From UBA11612 sp964475755 (GTDB lineage Bacteria; Pseudomonadota; Alphaproteobacteria; Rhodospirillales; Rhodospirillaceae), in contig CAYYXR010000002.1 in NCBI GenBank assembly GCA_964475755.1, positions 152,007 to 216,006 of the forward strand: DNA of 64,000 nt, given 5' to 3'. Each line of letters begins with the position of its first letter. The first letter of the stretch is position 1. A program made the translations under genes and the position numbers. Below the pieces are notes generated by a model. The model saw only the letters and a list, made by a program, of their open reading frames with translations, searched no databases and was not told the origin of the DNA. Of this stretch, positions 54,335-62,893 are shown in pieces.

Positions 54335-55660
54335 CTAGTGAAGGGGCGCGCTGCCGGCTGCGCTTGCTAAGAGATCGCTCGCCGAGATTGAAGTCTCACC
54401 TTTTCTGATGCTGTGATCGACACAGTCCTGCGCCTTTGCCGCCAATTCATCGTCAGTGATGGGCTGCTCGGGCGAGCCGGGGAAATATTCGACTTCGGAC
54501 TTCGCGAGAATTTCGTCGCCGCGTTTGACCGTAAGGCGCACCGTCCCGACATTCATGCCGATAGGCATGGGCCCATCGAGTTCGTCCTCGATCAAGACCG
54601 TGCGCTTTGCCAGGCTTTGGAGTTCGGGGCGCAGCACGTCTTCATCTTCAAATGCCTTCAATTCTACGTGACCATCGGTCAGGGCGGCGGCGACTGTATA
54701 AGGTCCGGAAAATTTTCCCTCCAGGCCGGTGTTGGGTATGCGCACGCGAAGTGCTCCGGCGCCGCCGAGAGGAACGCGGACTTCGACGCGAACATCATCG
54801 TTGGCGAACACATCCGGATCGAGTGTCTTGCGGGCGTCCAACGCCGCCGTGATCGGGCGGTGCGCCTGATAGCAACAGGCATAAAGTTTTCGGGACAGAG
54901 TCGATGCGTCAGGTGTGAATACGATCTCATTGATCGGTTTGCCCGGCTCGGCGCCTTTGTACAAATCAATGAACCCCTTTTCGCCGAAGGCGTCGTCCGC
55001 TGCGCCAATGCCGTTTGCCGCTAAACGCGCGGCGCGCACGCCCGCCGATGCGGCCAATCCGGCCTGCACGGGTTTTGCCATTTCCCCGAAGTTGCGTTGC
55101 ATGCCTCCGGCTTGTGCTGCGGCTAGGGAAATGGCCGAGCGAAAAGCACGTTCGTCCAAGTTCATGAGATAAGCAATGGCAGCAGCGGATGAAAGCGGGC
55201 CGATAGTCGATGTGGCATGCCATCCTTTGACGTAATGATCGAACCCCAGCGCTTCGCCCAATGCGATGTTCACGCCCAATCCCATGAGATAGGCGCGGGC
55301 GGCGCGTTCGCGCGGCAGATTTTCGCCGCGCACAGCGGCTTCGATCGCGGGCACGATCACGGCGCTTGGATGATTGACGCTGGTGGTGTGCACATCGTCG
55401 TAGTCGAGCGCGTGCGCTGCCGTGCCCCAGACAAGGGCGGAGTGTTCGGGATCTGAAATTGTATTGGCCCCGGACAGCGGTGAGGGGACATCGGGATAGG
55501 CGCGCCGTATGTTGCGGGAAACAGGCTCGCCCCAACCGGCTTGAATAACTGCGAACGTATCGGCGAAGGCTTTCACGACTTCCGCGCCGTTCAAGTCATC
55601 GCGCTTGCCCATGCCCTGATAGGCATCGATGAAAATGTCCATCAATGCAGTTGCCATCAT
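54335..55660 (-). CDS. MmgE/PrpD-family protein
   Basis: 441 residues. MmgE/PrpD core segments: YDDVHTTSVNHPSAVIVPAIEAA, RAYLMGLGVNIALGEALG, HYVKGWHATSTIGPLSSAAA and FKACCYQAHRP-like KLYACCYQAHRPITAAL. Known relatives dehydrate 2-methylcitrate or decarboxylate cis-aconitate, but the family also includes racemase/isomerase activities. The N-terminal helix is shorter than usual. GAGGGAC precedes the tandem ATG start. First gene of a five-gene unit. Confidence 0.9.
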   Translation of the reverse strand: MMATALMDIFIDAYQGMGKRDDLNGAEVVKAFADTFAVIQAGWGEPVSRNIRRAYPDVPSPLSGANTISDPEHSALVWGTAAHALDYDDVHTTSVNHPSAVIVPAIEAAVRGENLPRERAARAYLMGLGVNIALGEALGFDHYVKGWHATSTIGPLSSAAAIAYLMNLDERAFRSAISLAAAQAGGMQRNFGEMAKPVQAGLAASAGVRAARLAANGIGAADDAFGEKGFIDLYKGAEPGKPINEIVFTPDASTLSRKLYACCYQAHRPITAALDARKTLDPDVFANDDVRVEVRVPLGGAGALRVRIPNTGLEGKFSGPYTVAAALTDGHVELKAFEDEDVLRPELQSLAKRTVLIEDELDGPMPIGMNVGTVRLTVKRGDEILAKSEVEYFPGSPEQPITDDELAAKAQDCVDHSIRKGETSISASDLLASAAGSAPLH

Positions 55661-55713
55661 GTCCCTCGAATTCGGCCTCTTTGCGGGCCTTTTTCATTCT
55701 ACCGCAAATACGT

Positions 55714-55742
55714 CAGGCCGCCGGAGGTTTTCCGGCGGCCTG
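55714..55742 (-). terminator. Strong hairpin between the heme c propeller gene and the PrpD gene
   Basis: An 11-bp perfect stem CAGGCCGCCGG/CCGGCGGCCTG with a 7-base loop lies 20 bases after the stop of the exported propeller protein on the minus strand. The downstream bases (ACGTATTTGC) are only moderately T-rich, so termination may be partial. Confidence 0.65.
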
Positions 55743-55761
55743 CTCGAAAGGTCCCAGCGCC

Positions 55762-57891
55762 TTAGTGCGCCAGCGGATCAGGTCTCAATTGGAATTGGAC
55801 CATTTTGCCGTAGGCCCCGAAGCCGTCTTCCTGGTGCCACAGCGGCACTTCGGCGTAGTTGGACCAAAGCGCACGGCCTTTCCATCCGGTCTTGGGATCG
55901 TCGATGCGGCCATCGAGGCCGCGTGCGTAATAGCCCATGGGATAGGGCACCCGCAGCACAACCCACTCTTCCTTATCGGGTAGGAACGCCAGCAAGGAGT
56001 CGGAGTTGGAGCCGGGCAGGATCGGAATATCGCGGCCCAATCCCAGAATGTTGTGCAAGTCAACCCAGGTCAGGTAATGCCAGTCGGCGCTGCCGTAATC
56101 CTGTCCGGCGACTTTCGGGCCGGGCGAGTCATAGAACGTCCAGCCTTCGGGGCACTGTTGACCCAATGCTGTCGGGCCGTTCGTCACTTTGCACTTCGAG
56201 CGGTCGAACTTGCCCAACTGGCCGCTGCCGAAAGCCACCCAGGCGATGCCCTTGGAGTCCATATCGACGCCGCGTGCATTCCAGGCCTTGTATGTGCCGT
56301 CCTCATTCATCGGCGGCTCATAGTATTCGCTAATGCATGTTTCCGGTGCGTTGTCGCCTTTCTCCACGCGGACGAGACCGCTCGGCACCGCCGGCGAATG
56401 CTTGGCATACCAAATGGAGTTATCAACCGGATTGATGTTCAGGCCGTATGGAAAGCCGGCGATGCGCGTATCCTTGTCGCTGTCTCCTTCTTTCACATAA
56501 ATGCCGTCCGGCTGATTCCAATTCTCACGGTCCGGGTCAATTTTCCCGTCGCCGTTAGTATCCAGAACGAACGGACACCAGCCGATGGACTTTTCCGCGT
56601 CTTTGGTTTCGTCCCACACGCGGGTATTGAGCCAACCCACGGCATTGACGTCTCCGCTCATCACAACGGTGTTGTCATCATCATACATCCAGTTGATGTG
56701 GTGGGTGCCGAAGCACACGGGAATGACCACGATGTCCCGGGTCTCGGGATCGTACATGGAGATACGCCGCGTCGCGCGCGCTTGGTTTGGGAAGTAATTT
56801 GCGTACTTGTTGTTCGGATCGTCGCAGGTATCCCATTCCGCGCCTTCACCGCCCAGCATCGTCATCCATACACGCCCCTTTTGGTCGAGCATGGGATTAT
56901 GCACAGACAGCGTGTTCATCAACTGGCCGGTGCCTTCCATATTCGGGATGGGCAGGATTTCGGACTCATGCGTGACGGGATCGAGGATCGCGAGGTTCGC
57001 GGCCAAGCTATCGACGCCATAGACAGGCCCGTTCGCATTGACCGTTGGATCGCGTTTGTCGGACGTTGCTTCGTCATGGACGAAGTGCTCGCTCGCCCAA
57101 TCCCACATCGTGATCACGACATTTTGCTCAAGACCATCAGGACGGGGTGGTGCGGCCGGAACAGCGCCGTTTTCAATATCCGAGGACCAGTTGGCGAACA
57201 TCTGAAGCCCACGCTGACGGCCGAAGCGCGTCATGTTGTTCTGCATGGTCGCCGAGAAGGCGCCGCCGTGCACGGCCACCGTCGGGTCGCCTTCCGGGCG
57301 CGCCATCTTAAGCCGCTCGTTCCACGCCTCGACCTTATTCGATCCGGCCACTTCGCGGGTCGATTTGGTGCCGAGCTGGTGGCAGTAGTGGCATTGCTCT
57401 TTCAGGTGCGCCATCCAGTCTTGCTGATGCGCAAATCCGGGACTGATGCCGTTGCCGTTCGGACCGGTGCCGGGAAATTCGCTTTCCGGCGGCGGCTCGA
57501 TCAAAGAGAACCAATAATTGGCGGGATAAATTTGCGCCGCTTCCTGTTCGTTGGGGGCCGCGTTCAGTTTCAATTGAACGCCTTCATTGCCCGGGGTTGC
57601 ATCGACGGTATCTGAATCGACGCGTCCGTATCCGCGCGCCCAAACGCTGTAGTCGGCATTGGGCAGGTCGGGCAAAACGAAACGTCCCTGGTCGTCTGTG
57701 ACAACAATCTTGATCATGCGGGATTCAAGATCTTCGGTTTCCGCGATCACCCACACACCGGCCTCTGCGCCGTTCGGGCCGGTGACCACACCAGCGATGT
57801 CGTCGTCATCGATTGCATAGACAGGTGCGCCGGCACCAAAGAATGCCAGGCACGTCGACGCCATAAGCGCCGTTGTGAATTGCCGTTTCAT
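55762..57891 (-). CDS. Exported carboxypeptidase-regulatory-like and Vgb-type propeller protein with heme c motif
   Basis: 709 residues with signal peptide (FTTALMASTCLAFFGAGAPVYA). Residues 30-110 form a carboxypeptidase-regulatory-like beta domain (IAGVVTGPNGAEAGVWVIAE, FVLPDLPNADYSVWARGYG). A heme attachment motif Cys167-His-Tyr-Cys170-His171 in KEQCHYCHQLG follows, then a long region rich in short strands resembling virginiamycin-B-lyase/SMP-30 beta propellers (GRVWMTMLGGEGAEWD, WYAKHSPAVPSGLVRVE, GIAWVAFGSGQLGKFD). It ends in LRPDPLAH. Likely a periplasmic redox or sensor enzyme in the same system as the neighbouring cytochromes; no exact function known. The ATG at 57891 follows GGGAGG at spacing five. 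Confidence 0.8.
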   Translation of the reverse strand: MKRQFTTALMASTCLAFFGAGAPVYAIDDDDIAGVVTGPNGAEAGVWVIAETEDLESRMIKIVVTDDQGRFVLPDLPNADYSVWARGYGRVDSDTVDATPGNEGVQLKLNAAPNEQEAAQIYPANYWFSLIEPPPESEFPGTGPNGNGISPGFAHQQDWMAHLKEQCHYCHQLGTKSTREVAGSNKVEAWNERLKMARPEGDPTVAVHGGAFSATMQNNMTRFGRQRGLQMFANWSSDIENGAVPAAPPRPDGLEQNVVITMWDWASEHFVHDEATSDKRDPTVNANGPVYGVDSLAANLAILDPVTHESEILPIPNMEGTGQLMNTLSVHNPMLDQKGRVWMTMLGGEGAEWDTCDDPNNKYANYFPNQARATRRISMYDPETRDIVVIPVCFGTHHINWMYDDDNTVVMSGDVNAVGWLNTRVWDETKDAEKSIGWCPFVLDTNGDGKIDPDRENWNQPDGIYVKEGDSDKDTRIAGFPYGLNINPVDNSIWYAKHSPAVPSGLVRVEKGDNAPETCISEYYEPPMNEDGTYKAWNARGVDMDSKGIAWVAFGSGQLGKFDRSKCKVTNGPTALGQQCPEGWTFYDSPGPKVAGQDYGSADWHYLTWVDLHNILGLGRDIPILPGSNSDSLLAFLPDKEEWVVLRVPYPMGYYARGLDGRIDDPKTGWKGRALWSNYAEVPLWHQEDGFGAYGKMVQFQLRPDPLAH

Positions 57892-58039
57892 GAGTCCTCC
57901 CACTGCTTCCCCGGTCCACCGTCAACCAGAAGTGGCCGCAGCGGAACGCAGTTATCCTAGACCTCCCGTGTGGGAGCCGCAACGCCGCGGAAGGGGAGGA
58001 GATGGGAGTATTTAGGCAATGCTGGGGTGCAAAATAAAT

Positions 58040-58067
58040 CCGGGCGGCTCTGGGGGGAGCCGCCCGG
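58040..58067 (-). terminator. Intrinsic terminator for the small membrane peptide transcript
   Basis: A perfect 10-bp stem CCGGGCGGCT/AGCCGCCCGG with 8-base loop. Read on the minus strand the bases after it are ATTTATTTTG, which fits Rho-independent termination of RNA started upstream of the 26-residue gene. Confidence 0.75.
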
Positions 58068-58074
58068 GTTATCA

Positions 58075-58138
58075 ACCTTAGGCCGGGGGTTGGGGGGGTG
58101 ATCGGGATCTGGGGGGAGCCCGATTTTATGCCTAAGGT
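58075..58138. other. Nested hairpin element
   Basis: The outer stem ACCTTAGGC (58075-58083) pairs with GCCTAAGGT (58130-58138). It encloses the hairpin ATCGGG/CCCGAT (58101-58106, 58119-58124) and G-rich runs (GGGGGTTGGGGGGG and GGGGGG). On the minus strand this lies in the 3' part of the small-peptide transcript and could give a stable small RNA; on the plus strand the G-runs could form a quadruplex. Function is inferred only. Confidence 0.45.
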
Positions 58139-58177
58139 CTATCTTAGATTTAGAGTTCTAAGTCTCGTGTCTCGGTT

Positions 58178-58192
58178 ACCGGCAACGCCGGT
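58178..58192 (-). repeat. Hairpin just after the small peptide stop codon
   Basis: ACCGGC/GCCGGT with a 3-base loop, two bases past the stop of the 26-residue reading frame. No T-run follows, so it is more likely an RNA-stabilising stem than a terminator. Confidence 0.4.
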
Positions 58193-58194
58193 TC

Positions 58195-58275
58195 TTAAAA
58201 TCTCGACGCGTTGATCAGCGAAGAGAAGGTGACCAGAGCGGTAGCGGCAACGCAGGAAATGACGAACAGGGCCAT
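58195..58275 (-). CDS. 26-residue hydrophobic membrane peptide
   Basis: ATG at 58275 preceded by AAAGGAG at ideal spacing, followed by 26 codons and TAA. The peptide begins MALFVISCVAATALVTFSS and ends with a short polar tail, so it is one membrane-spanning helix with a single Cys. It is far below usual gene-finder length limits. It is transcribed away from a two-component pair and has its own downstream terminator. I do not recognise a family. Small membrane peptides next to sensor kinases often modulate the kinase, which would be consistent here but is inference. Confidence 0.6.
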   Translation of the reverse strand: MALFVISCVAATALVTFSSLINASRF

Positions 58276-58394
58276 GATTTTTCTCCTTTGTTGTCTGCCC
58301 CGGCGTTACGCCGGTTGATGTCTCCATTATGAGGTTCACCTGTAACAATCGAATGACGGCCCAGTATCCGCCTGTATCCAAGGCACTCGATTTA

Positions 58395-58410
58395 TGTAAC
58401 AAAATGTAAC
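58395..58410. promoter_or_regulatory. Direct-repeat site, OmpR-type half-sites
   Basis: TGTAACAAAATGTAAC: two TGTAAC hexamers with 10-base periodicity, the spacing used by OmpR/PhoB-family regulators binding one DNA face. A third TGTAAC lies at 58341-58346. The site is between the small peptide gene and the response regulator, so autoregulation and control of the peptide are plausible. Assignment to this regulator is inference. Confidence 0.55.
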
Positions 58411-58542
58411 AAAGGCGCTGATTCTTACAGCCTGTTTCCATTATCCGTCTGATTTCCTTGCGCATTTAATGGAGGGCAGCAGGCCGCGCGTATATAAGTT
58501 TCACGTGCTTAAATCAGTGGCACCGCGTGGGAGGCAAGACGA

Positions 58543-59277
58543 GTGGCGACACCGACGGAACCGCCGAAACCTCATGTCCTGATCGTCGATGACGATGCGG
58601 AAATCCGGGATCTATTGAACCGGTTTCTCTCCAAGCACGACTTTCGCGTCACAACCGCGAAGGACGGCCGCGAGATGCGCCAGGCCATGCAGGACTGGTC
58701 GTTCGACCTTGTGGTGCTCGACCTCATGCTGCCGGGCGAGGACGGCTTGTCCCTTTGCCGCCATATCCGCAGCGAGTCCGACATTCCCATCATTATGCTC
58801 ACCGCGATGGGCGAAGATGTTGATCGGATCATTGGTTTGGAGGTTGGCGCGGACGACTACATCGCCAAACCGTTCAATCCGCGGGAATTAGCGGCCCGCA
58901 TCAAGGCCGTTTTGCGCCGCGCAACGATTTCGAGCACGCCCGAAGCCAGCGGAACCCGCAGCGAGCGTATGCAATTCGCCGGATACGAGCTGGATCCCAG
59001 CACCCGAACTCTCAAAAAGAACGGCGAAGATGTCGGCCTAACGGCCGGCGAATACGATCTGCTCATTGCTTTCGTCGATCATCCCCGCCGCGTCCTCAAT
59101 CGCGACCAGCTCTTGGACATGGCCAGGGGCCGTGCCGCCATTCCATTTGACCGGTCAATTGACGTGCAGGTGGGCCGGTTACGGCGTAAAATCGAGGAAG
59201 ATCCTAAAAACCCGGTTTTGATCAAGACTGTGAGAGGCGGGGGCTACATGTTCACCCCGGAAGTCATCACGCCATGA
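58543..59277 (+). CDS. OmpR-family response regulator
   Basis: 244 residues. Receiver domain with acidic pocket VLIVDDDAEIRD, phospho-acceptor Asp in LVVLDLMLPGEDG, Thr in IMLTAMGED and Lys in DYIAKPFNPREL. The C-terminal winged-helix DNA-binding domain has LTAGEYDLLIAFVDHPRRVLNRDQLLD and VRGGGYMF. The GTG start at 58543 follows GGGAGG. Its stop overlaps the sensor kinase ATG, so the two are coupled. Confidence 0.95.
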   Translation: MATPTEPPKPHVLIVDDDAEIRDLLNRFLSKHDFRVTTAKDGREMRQAMQDWSFDLVVLDLMLPGEDGLSLCRHIRSESDIPIIMLTAMGEDVDRIIGLEVGADDYIAKPFNPRELAARIKAVLRRATISSTPEASGTRSERMQFAGYELDPSTRTLKKNGEDVGLTAGEYDLLIAFVDHPRRVLNRDQLLDMARGRAAIPFDRSIDVQVGRLRRKIEEDPKNPVLIKTVRGGGYMFTPEVITP

Positions 59278-60719
59278 AACGCCTGATGCCCGATAGCCTT
59301 CGCGGCTGGGTTTTTGCGGTGTTGCTTACGGTGATCGTTCTTATCAACGTCACCTCGCTTTTCTTTTATTTCGTATTCCGCGAGGAAATTGCCGCCGCCG
59401 CGGGCGCATCCCAAGCCGCGGATCAGTTGATCGCTCTAAAGCGTACAATTGAATCCGTACCCATATCCGAGCAAGTGGAGTTGATCGAGCGATTGAGTTC
59501 GCCGGCCATGCAATTGCTGCTGACGCCCAGGCCCATCGTTGAGGACTCCGACGACCAGCTTTCGTCCCGTGTCGTGTTGTCGAGGCTACGCAGAGAATTT
59601 CCGGCGGGCACGGAAATCAGGGCGGATACACGGATCGCCCAGCGCGGCTTTACGGATGACATGCTCGCCGATGACCAAGGGCTCGAACCACCTCCATCGC
59701 CTGAAGGCGCAAACGGCGCGATGACCGACTTTCGCGACGTATTATTCGGCAATAGTGAGCAGGGACTGTTCACCGTATCGATACGGGTGAGCCCAAACAC
59801 GTGGTTTAATGCGCGCGTAAGGTTGAATATCGACGATCCGCCCAATCAGTTTACGACTGTTCTTTGGCTGACGCTGGTCTCCATCATCATCGGTGGCGTC
59901 GCTTTGTGGGGTGTCCGCCGGGCGACCGGCCCGCTGTCCGTGTTTGCGTCCGCCGCCGAACGTCTGGGCGTTGACGTAAACGCCGAACCGCTGTCGGAGG
60001 AAGGGCCGTCTGAGGTGCGCCGCGCGGCCCGCGCCTTCAACACCATGCAAACGCGCGTCAAAAGGTTCATTCAAGACAGAACGCAGATGTTGGCGGCTAT
60101 TTCGCATGACCTACGTACACCCATCACGCGTATGAGGTTGCGCGCGGAGTTTATCGAAGACGACCGCGAGCGCGAGCGTATGTTGAATGATCTCAATGAA
60201 ATGGAAGCCATGATTTCAGCCACGCTGGCATTTGCGCGCGACGATGCGGCCAACGAGCCGGTCAGTCATATCGACGTCGCGGCTGTGCTCGCGTCGCTTT
60301 GCGTGGATCAGGAAAAAGCAGGTCGCGACGTTTCTTACGAGGGGCCGGATAGCTTTGAACTCGTCGCACGTCCCATCGCGCTCAAACGCGCCGTCAACAA
60401 TATCATCGAAAATGCGGTGAAGTACGGAAACAAGGCGCACGTCACCTTTCAGCCGTATTCGGATGAAGTGCGCATTCTTGTCGATGATGAAGGTCCCGGC
60501 ATAGATGAGATCGACCGCGAGCGTGTGTTCGAGCCTTTTACGCGTCTTGAAATTTCTCGTTCACGTGAAACCGGCGGGACCGGCTTGGGTCTAACCATTT
60601 CCCGCAATGCCATTCGCAGCATGGGCGGCGATCTTAGTCTTTCGAATAGGCCTGAAGGCGGATTGCGCGTGATGATCTCTCTGCCCATCGCCGGCGCGGA
60701 ACTGCTCGCCGCGCAGTAG
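59274..60719 (+). CDS. EnvZ-like sensor histidine kinase
   Basis: 481 residues. Membrane helix at 12-32 (VFAVLLTVIVLINVTSLFFYF), a periplasmic region of about 150 residues, a second helix (VLWLTLVSIIIGGVALWGV), a HAMP domain, then the phosphorylated His in LAAISHDLRTPITRMRLR. The ATPase has N box NNIIENAVKYG, G1 DEGPGIDEID, F box FEPFTRLE and G2 GGTGLGLTISRN. It partners the upstream regulator. The stimulus is not indicated by the sequence. Confidence 0.95.
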   Translation: MKRLMPDSLRGWVFAVLLTVIVLINVTSLFFYFVFREEIAAAAGASQAADQLIALKRTIESVPISEQVELIERLSSPAMQLLLTPRPIVEDSDDQLSSRVVLSRLRREFPAGTEIRADTRIAQRGFTDDMLADDQGLEPPPSPEGANGAMTDFRDVLFGNSEQGLFTVSIRVSPNTWFNARVRLNIDDPPNQFTTVLWLTLVSIIIGGVALWGVRRATGPLSVFASAAERLGVDVNAEPLSEEGPSEVRRAARAFNTMQTRVKRFIQDRTQMLAAISHDLRTPITRMRLRAEFIEDDRERERMLNDLNEMEAMISATLAFARDDAANEPVSHIDVAAVLASLCVDQEKAGRDVSYEGPDSFELVARPIALKRAVNNIIENAVKYGNKAHVTFQPYSDEVRILVDDEGPGIDEIDRERVFEPFTRLEISRSRETGGTGLGLTISRNAIRSMGGDLSLSNRPEGGLRVMISLPIAGAELLAAQ

Positions 60720-60733
60720 GGTATTCGGAACGG

Positions 60734-61042
60734 CTAAACGTCGCCGGGCCGAACGGGACTATGAGACCCTTCTCCGACAACGGCGACCCACTCATACACC
60801 TTCCAGGATTTGATGAGCCCGTTTGTCACGTAGGGATCGGTCTTAGCGAAATTCTCCGCGGGACTTTTATCTTCGCCTTGAAAGAGGAGGAGGGCGCCGT
60901 CGGGCTCGCCGTAGGCGCCGGCTAGGACAAGTTCGCCCTTTTCGCTGGCCGCCCACGCCTTTTCCAAATGCGGTGTGCGGAACTCTGGCCGCCGCTCGAG
61001 ATAGTCATCGGCCAGTTCGTAAAACAAGAGGAAGTATTTCAT
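60734..61042 (-). CDS. YciI-like protein
   Basis: 102-residue YCII-fold protein: MKYFLLFYELADDYLERR start, TPHLEKAWAASEKGELVLAGAYGE in part, and DPYVTNGLIKSWKVYEW. The His in HLEKAW and Asp in DPYV are the conserved active-site-like pair. The reaction is unknown. The ATG at 61042 follows AGGAG; an in-frame reading further upstream would overlap pyrE. Adjacent to pyrE on the same strand (29-base gap). Confidence 0.85.
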   Translation of the reverse strand: MKYFLLFYELADDYLERRPEFRTPHLEKAWAASEKGELVLAGAYGEPDGALLLFQGEDKSPAENFAKTDPYVTNGLIKSWKVYEWVAVVGEGSHSPVRPGDV

Positions 61043-61071
61043 GTTCCGGCTCCTGACTTGTTGAGTGTCGG

Positions 61072-61770
61072 CTATGCGCCTTTTCCGCCGTGGGCGACAG
61101 ACCATGCCACCGGATCTTCCAGGAATTTACGCACGCCCGCGATGGCTTCGGACGGAAAATAGTTGCCTGCTTCCGCGGCGTCCAGCACGTCGGCCCACGT
61201 GCATAAATAATGCAGCGCGATGTTTTCCTTTTGCAGGCTTTCAATGGCACCCGGAAACGCACCGTAAAAGAACACGACAAAACAATGTTCACAAATGGCA
61301 CCCGCGTCGCGCAGAGCATTGACGAACAGCAACTTCGATCCGCCGTCGCTGGCGAGGTCTTCCACCAGAATGACGCGTTGTCCTTCGTCGAGTTCCCCTT
61401 CGATCTGCGCCATGCGCCCGAACCCCTTCGGCTTCTTGCGCACATATTGCATGGGCAGCATCAAAGCATCCGAGATCCACGCCGCGTAAGGTATGCCCGC
61501 TGTTTCGCCGCCGGCCACCGTGTCGATGGCGCCGCGTCCGACAGACTCCTCGATTTCTTCCTTGGCCAGCGCCGTAACCGTCTGGCGAGCCTCGGGAAAG
61601 GAAATCAGCTTGCGGCAGTCGATATACACGGGGCTCGCCCAGCCGGCGGTCAGCTTATAGGGTTCCTCCGGGCGGAAATTGACGGCTTTGATGTCGAGCA
61701 GAATTTTCGCGACGGTTTGTCCGGCGGCTTTCTGGCGCGCGTTTCGGTCCGGAGAGGTGGATGCAGACAT
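61072..61770 (-). CDS. pyrE: Orotate phosphoribosyltransferase
   Basis: Joins orotate to PRPP to make OMP. 232 residues. PRPP loop VILVEDLASDGGSKLLFV is the key signature, preceded by YIDCRKLISFPEARQ and AGGETAGIPYAAW. It carries an N-terminal extension with SPDRNARQKAAG. It could lie in an operon with the YciI-like gene downstream. Confidence 0.94.
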   Translation of the reverse strand: MSASTSPDRNARQKAAGQTVAKILLDIKAVNFRPEEPYKLTAGWASPVYIDCRKLISFPEARQTVTALAKEEIEESVGRGAIDTVAGGETAGIPYAAWISDALMLPMQYVRKKPKGFGRMAQIEGELDEGQRVILVEDLASDGGSKLLFVNALRDAGAICEHCFVVFFYGAFPGAIESLQKENIALHYLCTWADVLDAAEAGNYFPSEAIAGVRKFLEDPVAWSVAHGGKGA

Positions 61771-61892
61771 TTATCAAGCCCTGACATTGAATGATGTGGT
61801 GCCGGTTTTAATGGGTTGATGCAATCTTCACAACGTTCAAGACGCCGGCGCATACAATGGTGTAGGAAAGTGCAAATATTCTGGATTTTTCA

Positions 61893-62882
61893 ATGACCAA
61901 TCAGCCGCTCATCTGGGCCATCACCGACGATCGCGTGGGCAATGCCTCGCAGGTTCTGGGCGTGGCAGAAACCCTGGGCCGGCCTTTCGAGGTCAAGGAA
62001 ATCAGATACAACCCGCTCGCGCAGTTGCCCTATGCGGTGCAAGGGGTGGGCACCTACACGATTGCGCCGGAATACCGTTCTGCGCTGTCTCCGCCTTGGC
62101 CCGATGTGGTGCTCTCTGCCGGTCGGCGCACGGCCCCCATTGCGCGGTGGATCAAGCGCCGCGCGGGCAAACCCGTGACCCTCGTGCATATGATGTATCC
62201 CGGTGGCCGTGGTGCGAGAGACTTCGATCTGTTTGTCGTGCCCCACCACGACGGCGCACTTTCCGGCGGAGACGGAGCCAACGTTATGCGTATCACCGGA
62301 GCGCCACACCGCATCACGCCTTCAAAACTCAATCTTGCGATTGAGCAATGGAAAACGCAGGTCGGCGGTATTCCCCGGCCCTTTATCGCCGTGCTGGTTG
62401 GTGGGGCAACACACAGCCATCCGTTTCCCGTGGCCAATGCGGCAGATCTTGGCCGCAAAGTGTACCGGATGGCTGCCGACGTCGGCGGTTCGGTATTGCT
62501 GACGACCTCCCGGCGGACCGGCGAGGCGGCTGAGCGTGCGCTGGAGCATGCCGTCCCAGAGCCACGCCGCATCCATCTATGGAGCAAAGGCGGCGAAAAT
62601 CCATATGTTGGATTTCTCGCCCTCGCGGACGCAATCGTCGCGACCGGTGATTCCGTATCCATGTGTTCGGAAGCCTGCGCGACGCCCGCGCCGGTCTACA
62701 TTTATGCGTCGGAGGATCACACGGCGGAAAAACACAAAATCCTTCACCAGGAGCTATACGCGCGCGGGCTGGCTAGGCCCTTTACCGGCGTATATGAGGA
62801 CTGGACCCATACGCCGCTCAATGAGACGGGCGAAGTGGCGGACCGGATCGAATCTCTGATTGCCAAATCTTTGAAGTTATAG
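61893..62882 (+). CDS. ELM1-family (DUF1022) protein
   Basis: 329 residues resembling the mitochondrial fission ELM1 family: WAITDDRVGNASQVLGVAE, VVLSAGRRTAPIARWIK, VTLVHMMYPG, FDLFVVPHHDG, and the C-terminal EDWTHTPLNETGEVADRI. In bacteria the family resembles glycosyltransferase-B folds, but no reaction is proven. Followed by the isomerase gene after 11 bases on the same strand. Confidence 0.87.
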   Translation: MTNQPLIWAITDDRVGNASQVLGVAETLGRPFEVKEIRYNPLAQLPYAVQGVGTYTIAPEYRSALSPPWPDVVLSAGRRTAPIARWIKRRAGKPVTLVHMMYPGGRGARDFDLFVVPHHDGALSGGDGANVMRITGAPHRITPSKLNLAIEQWKTQVGGIPRPFIAVLVGGATHSHPFPVANAADLGRKVYRMAADVGGSVLLTTSRRTGEAAERALEHAVPEPRRIHLWSKGGENPYVGFLALADAIVATGDSVSMCSEACATPAPVYIYASEDHTAEKHKILHQELYARGLARPFTGVYEDWTHTPLNETGEVADRIESLIAKSLKL

Positions 62883-62893
62883 TTTTTGCGCGT

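Noticed and set aside
56053..57615. 520-codon plus-strand frame opposite the heme c propeller gene
   Set aside because: It lacks recognisable domains and a ribosome site, and the minus-strand gene has signal peptide, heme motif and conserved blocks. GC-rich third positions create long antisense frames.
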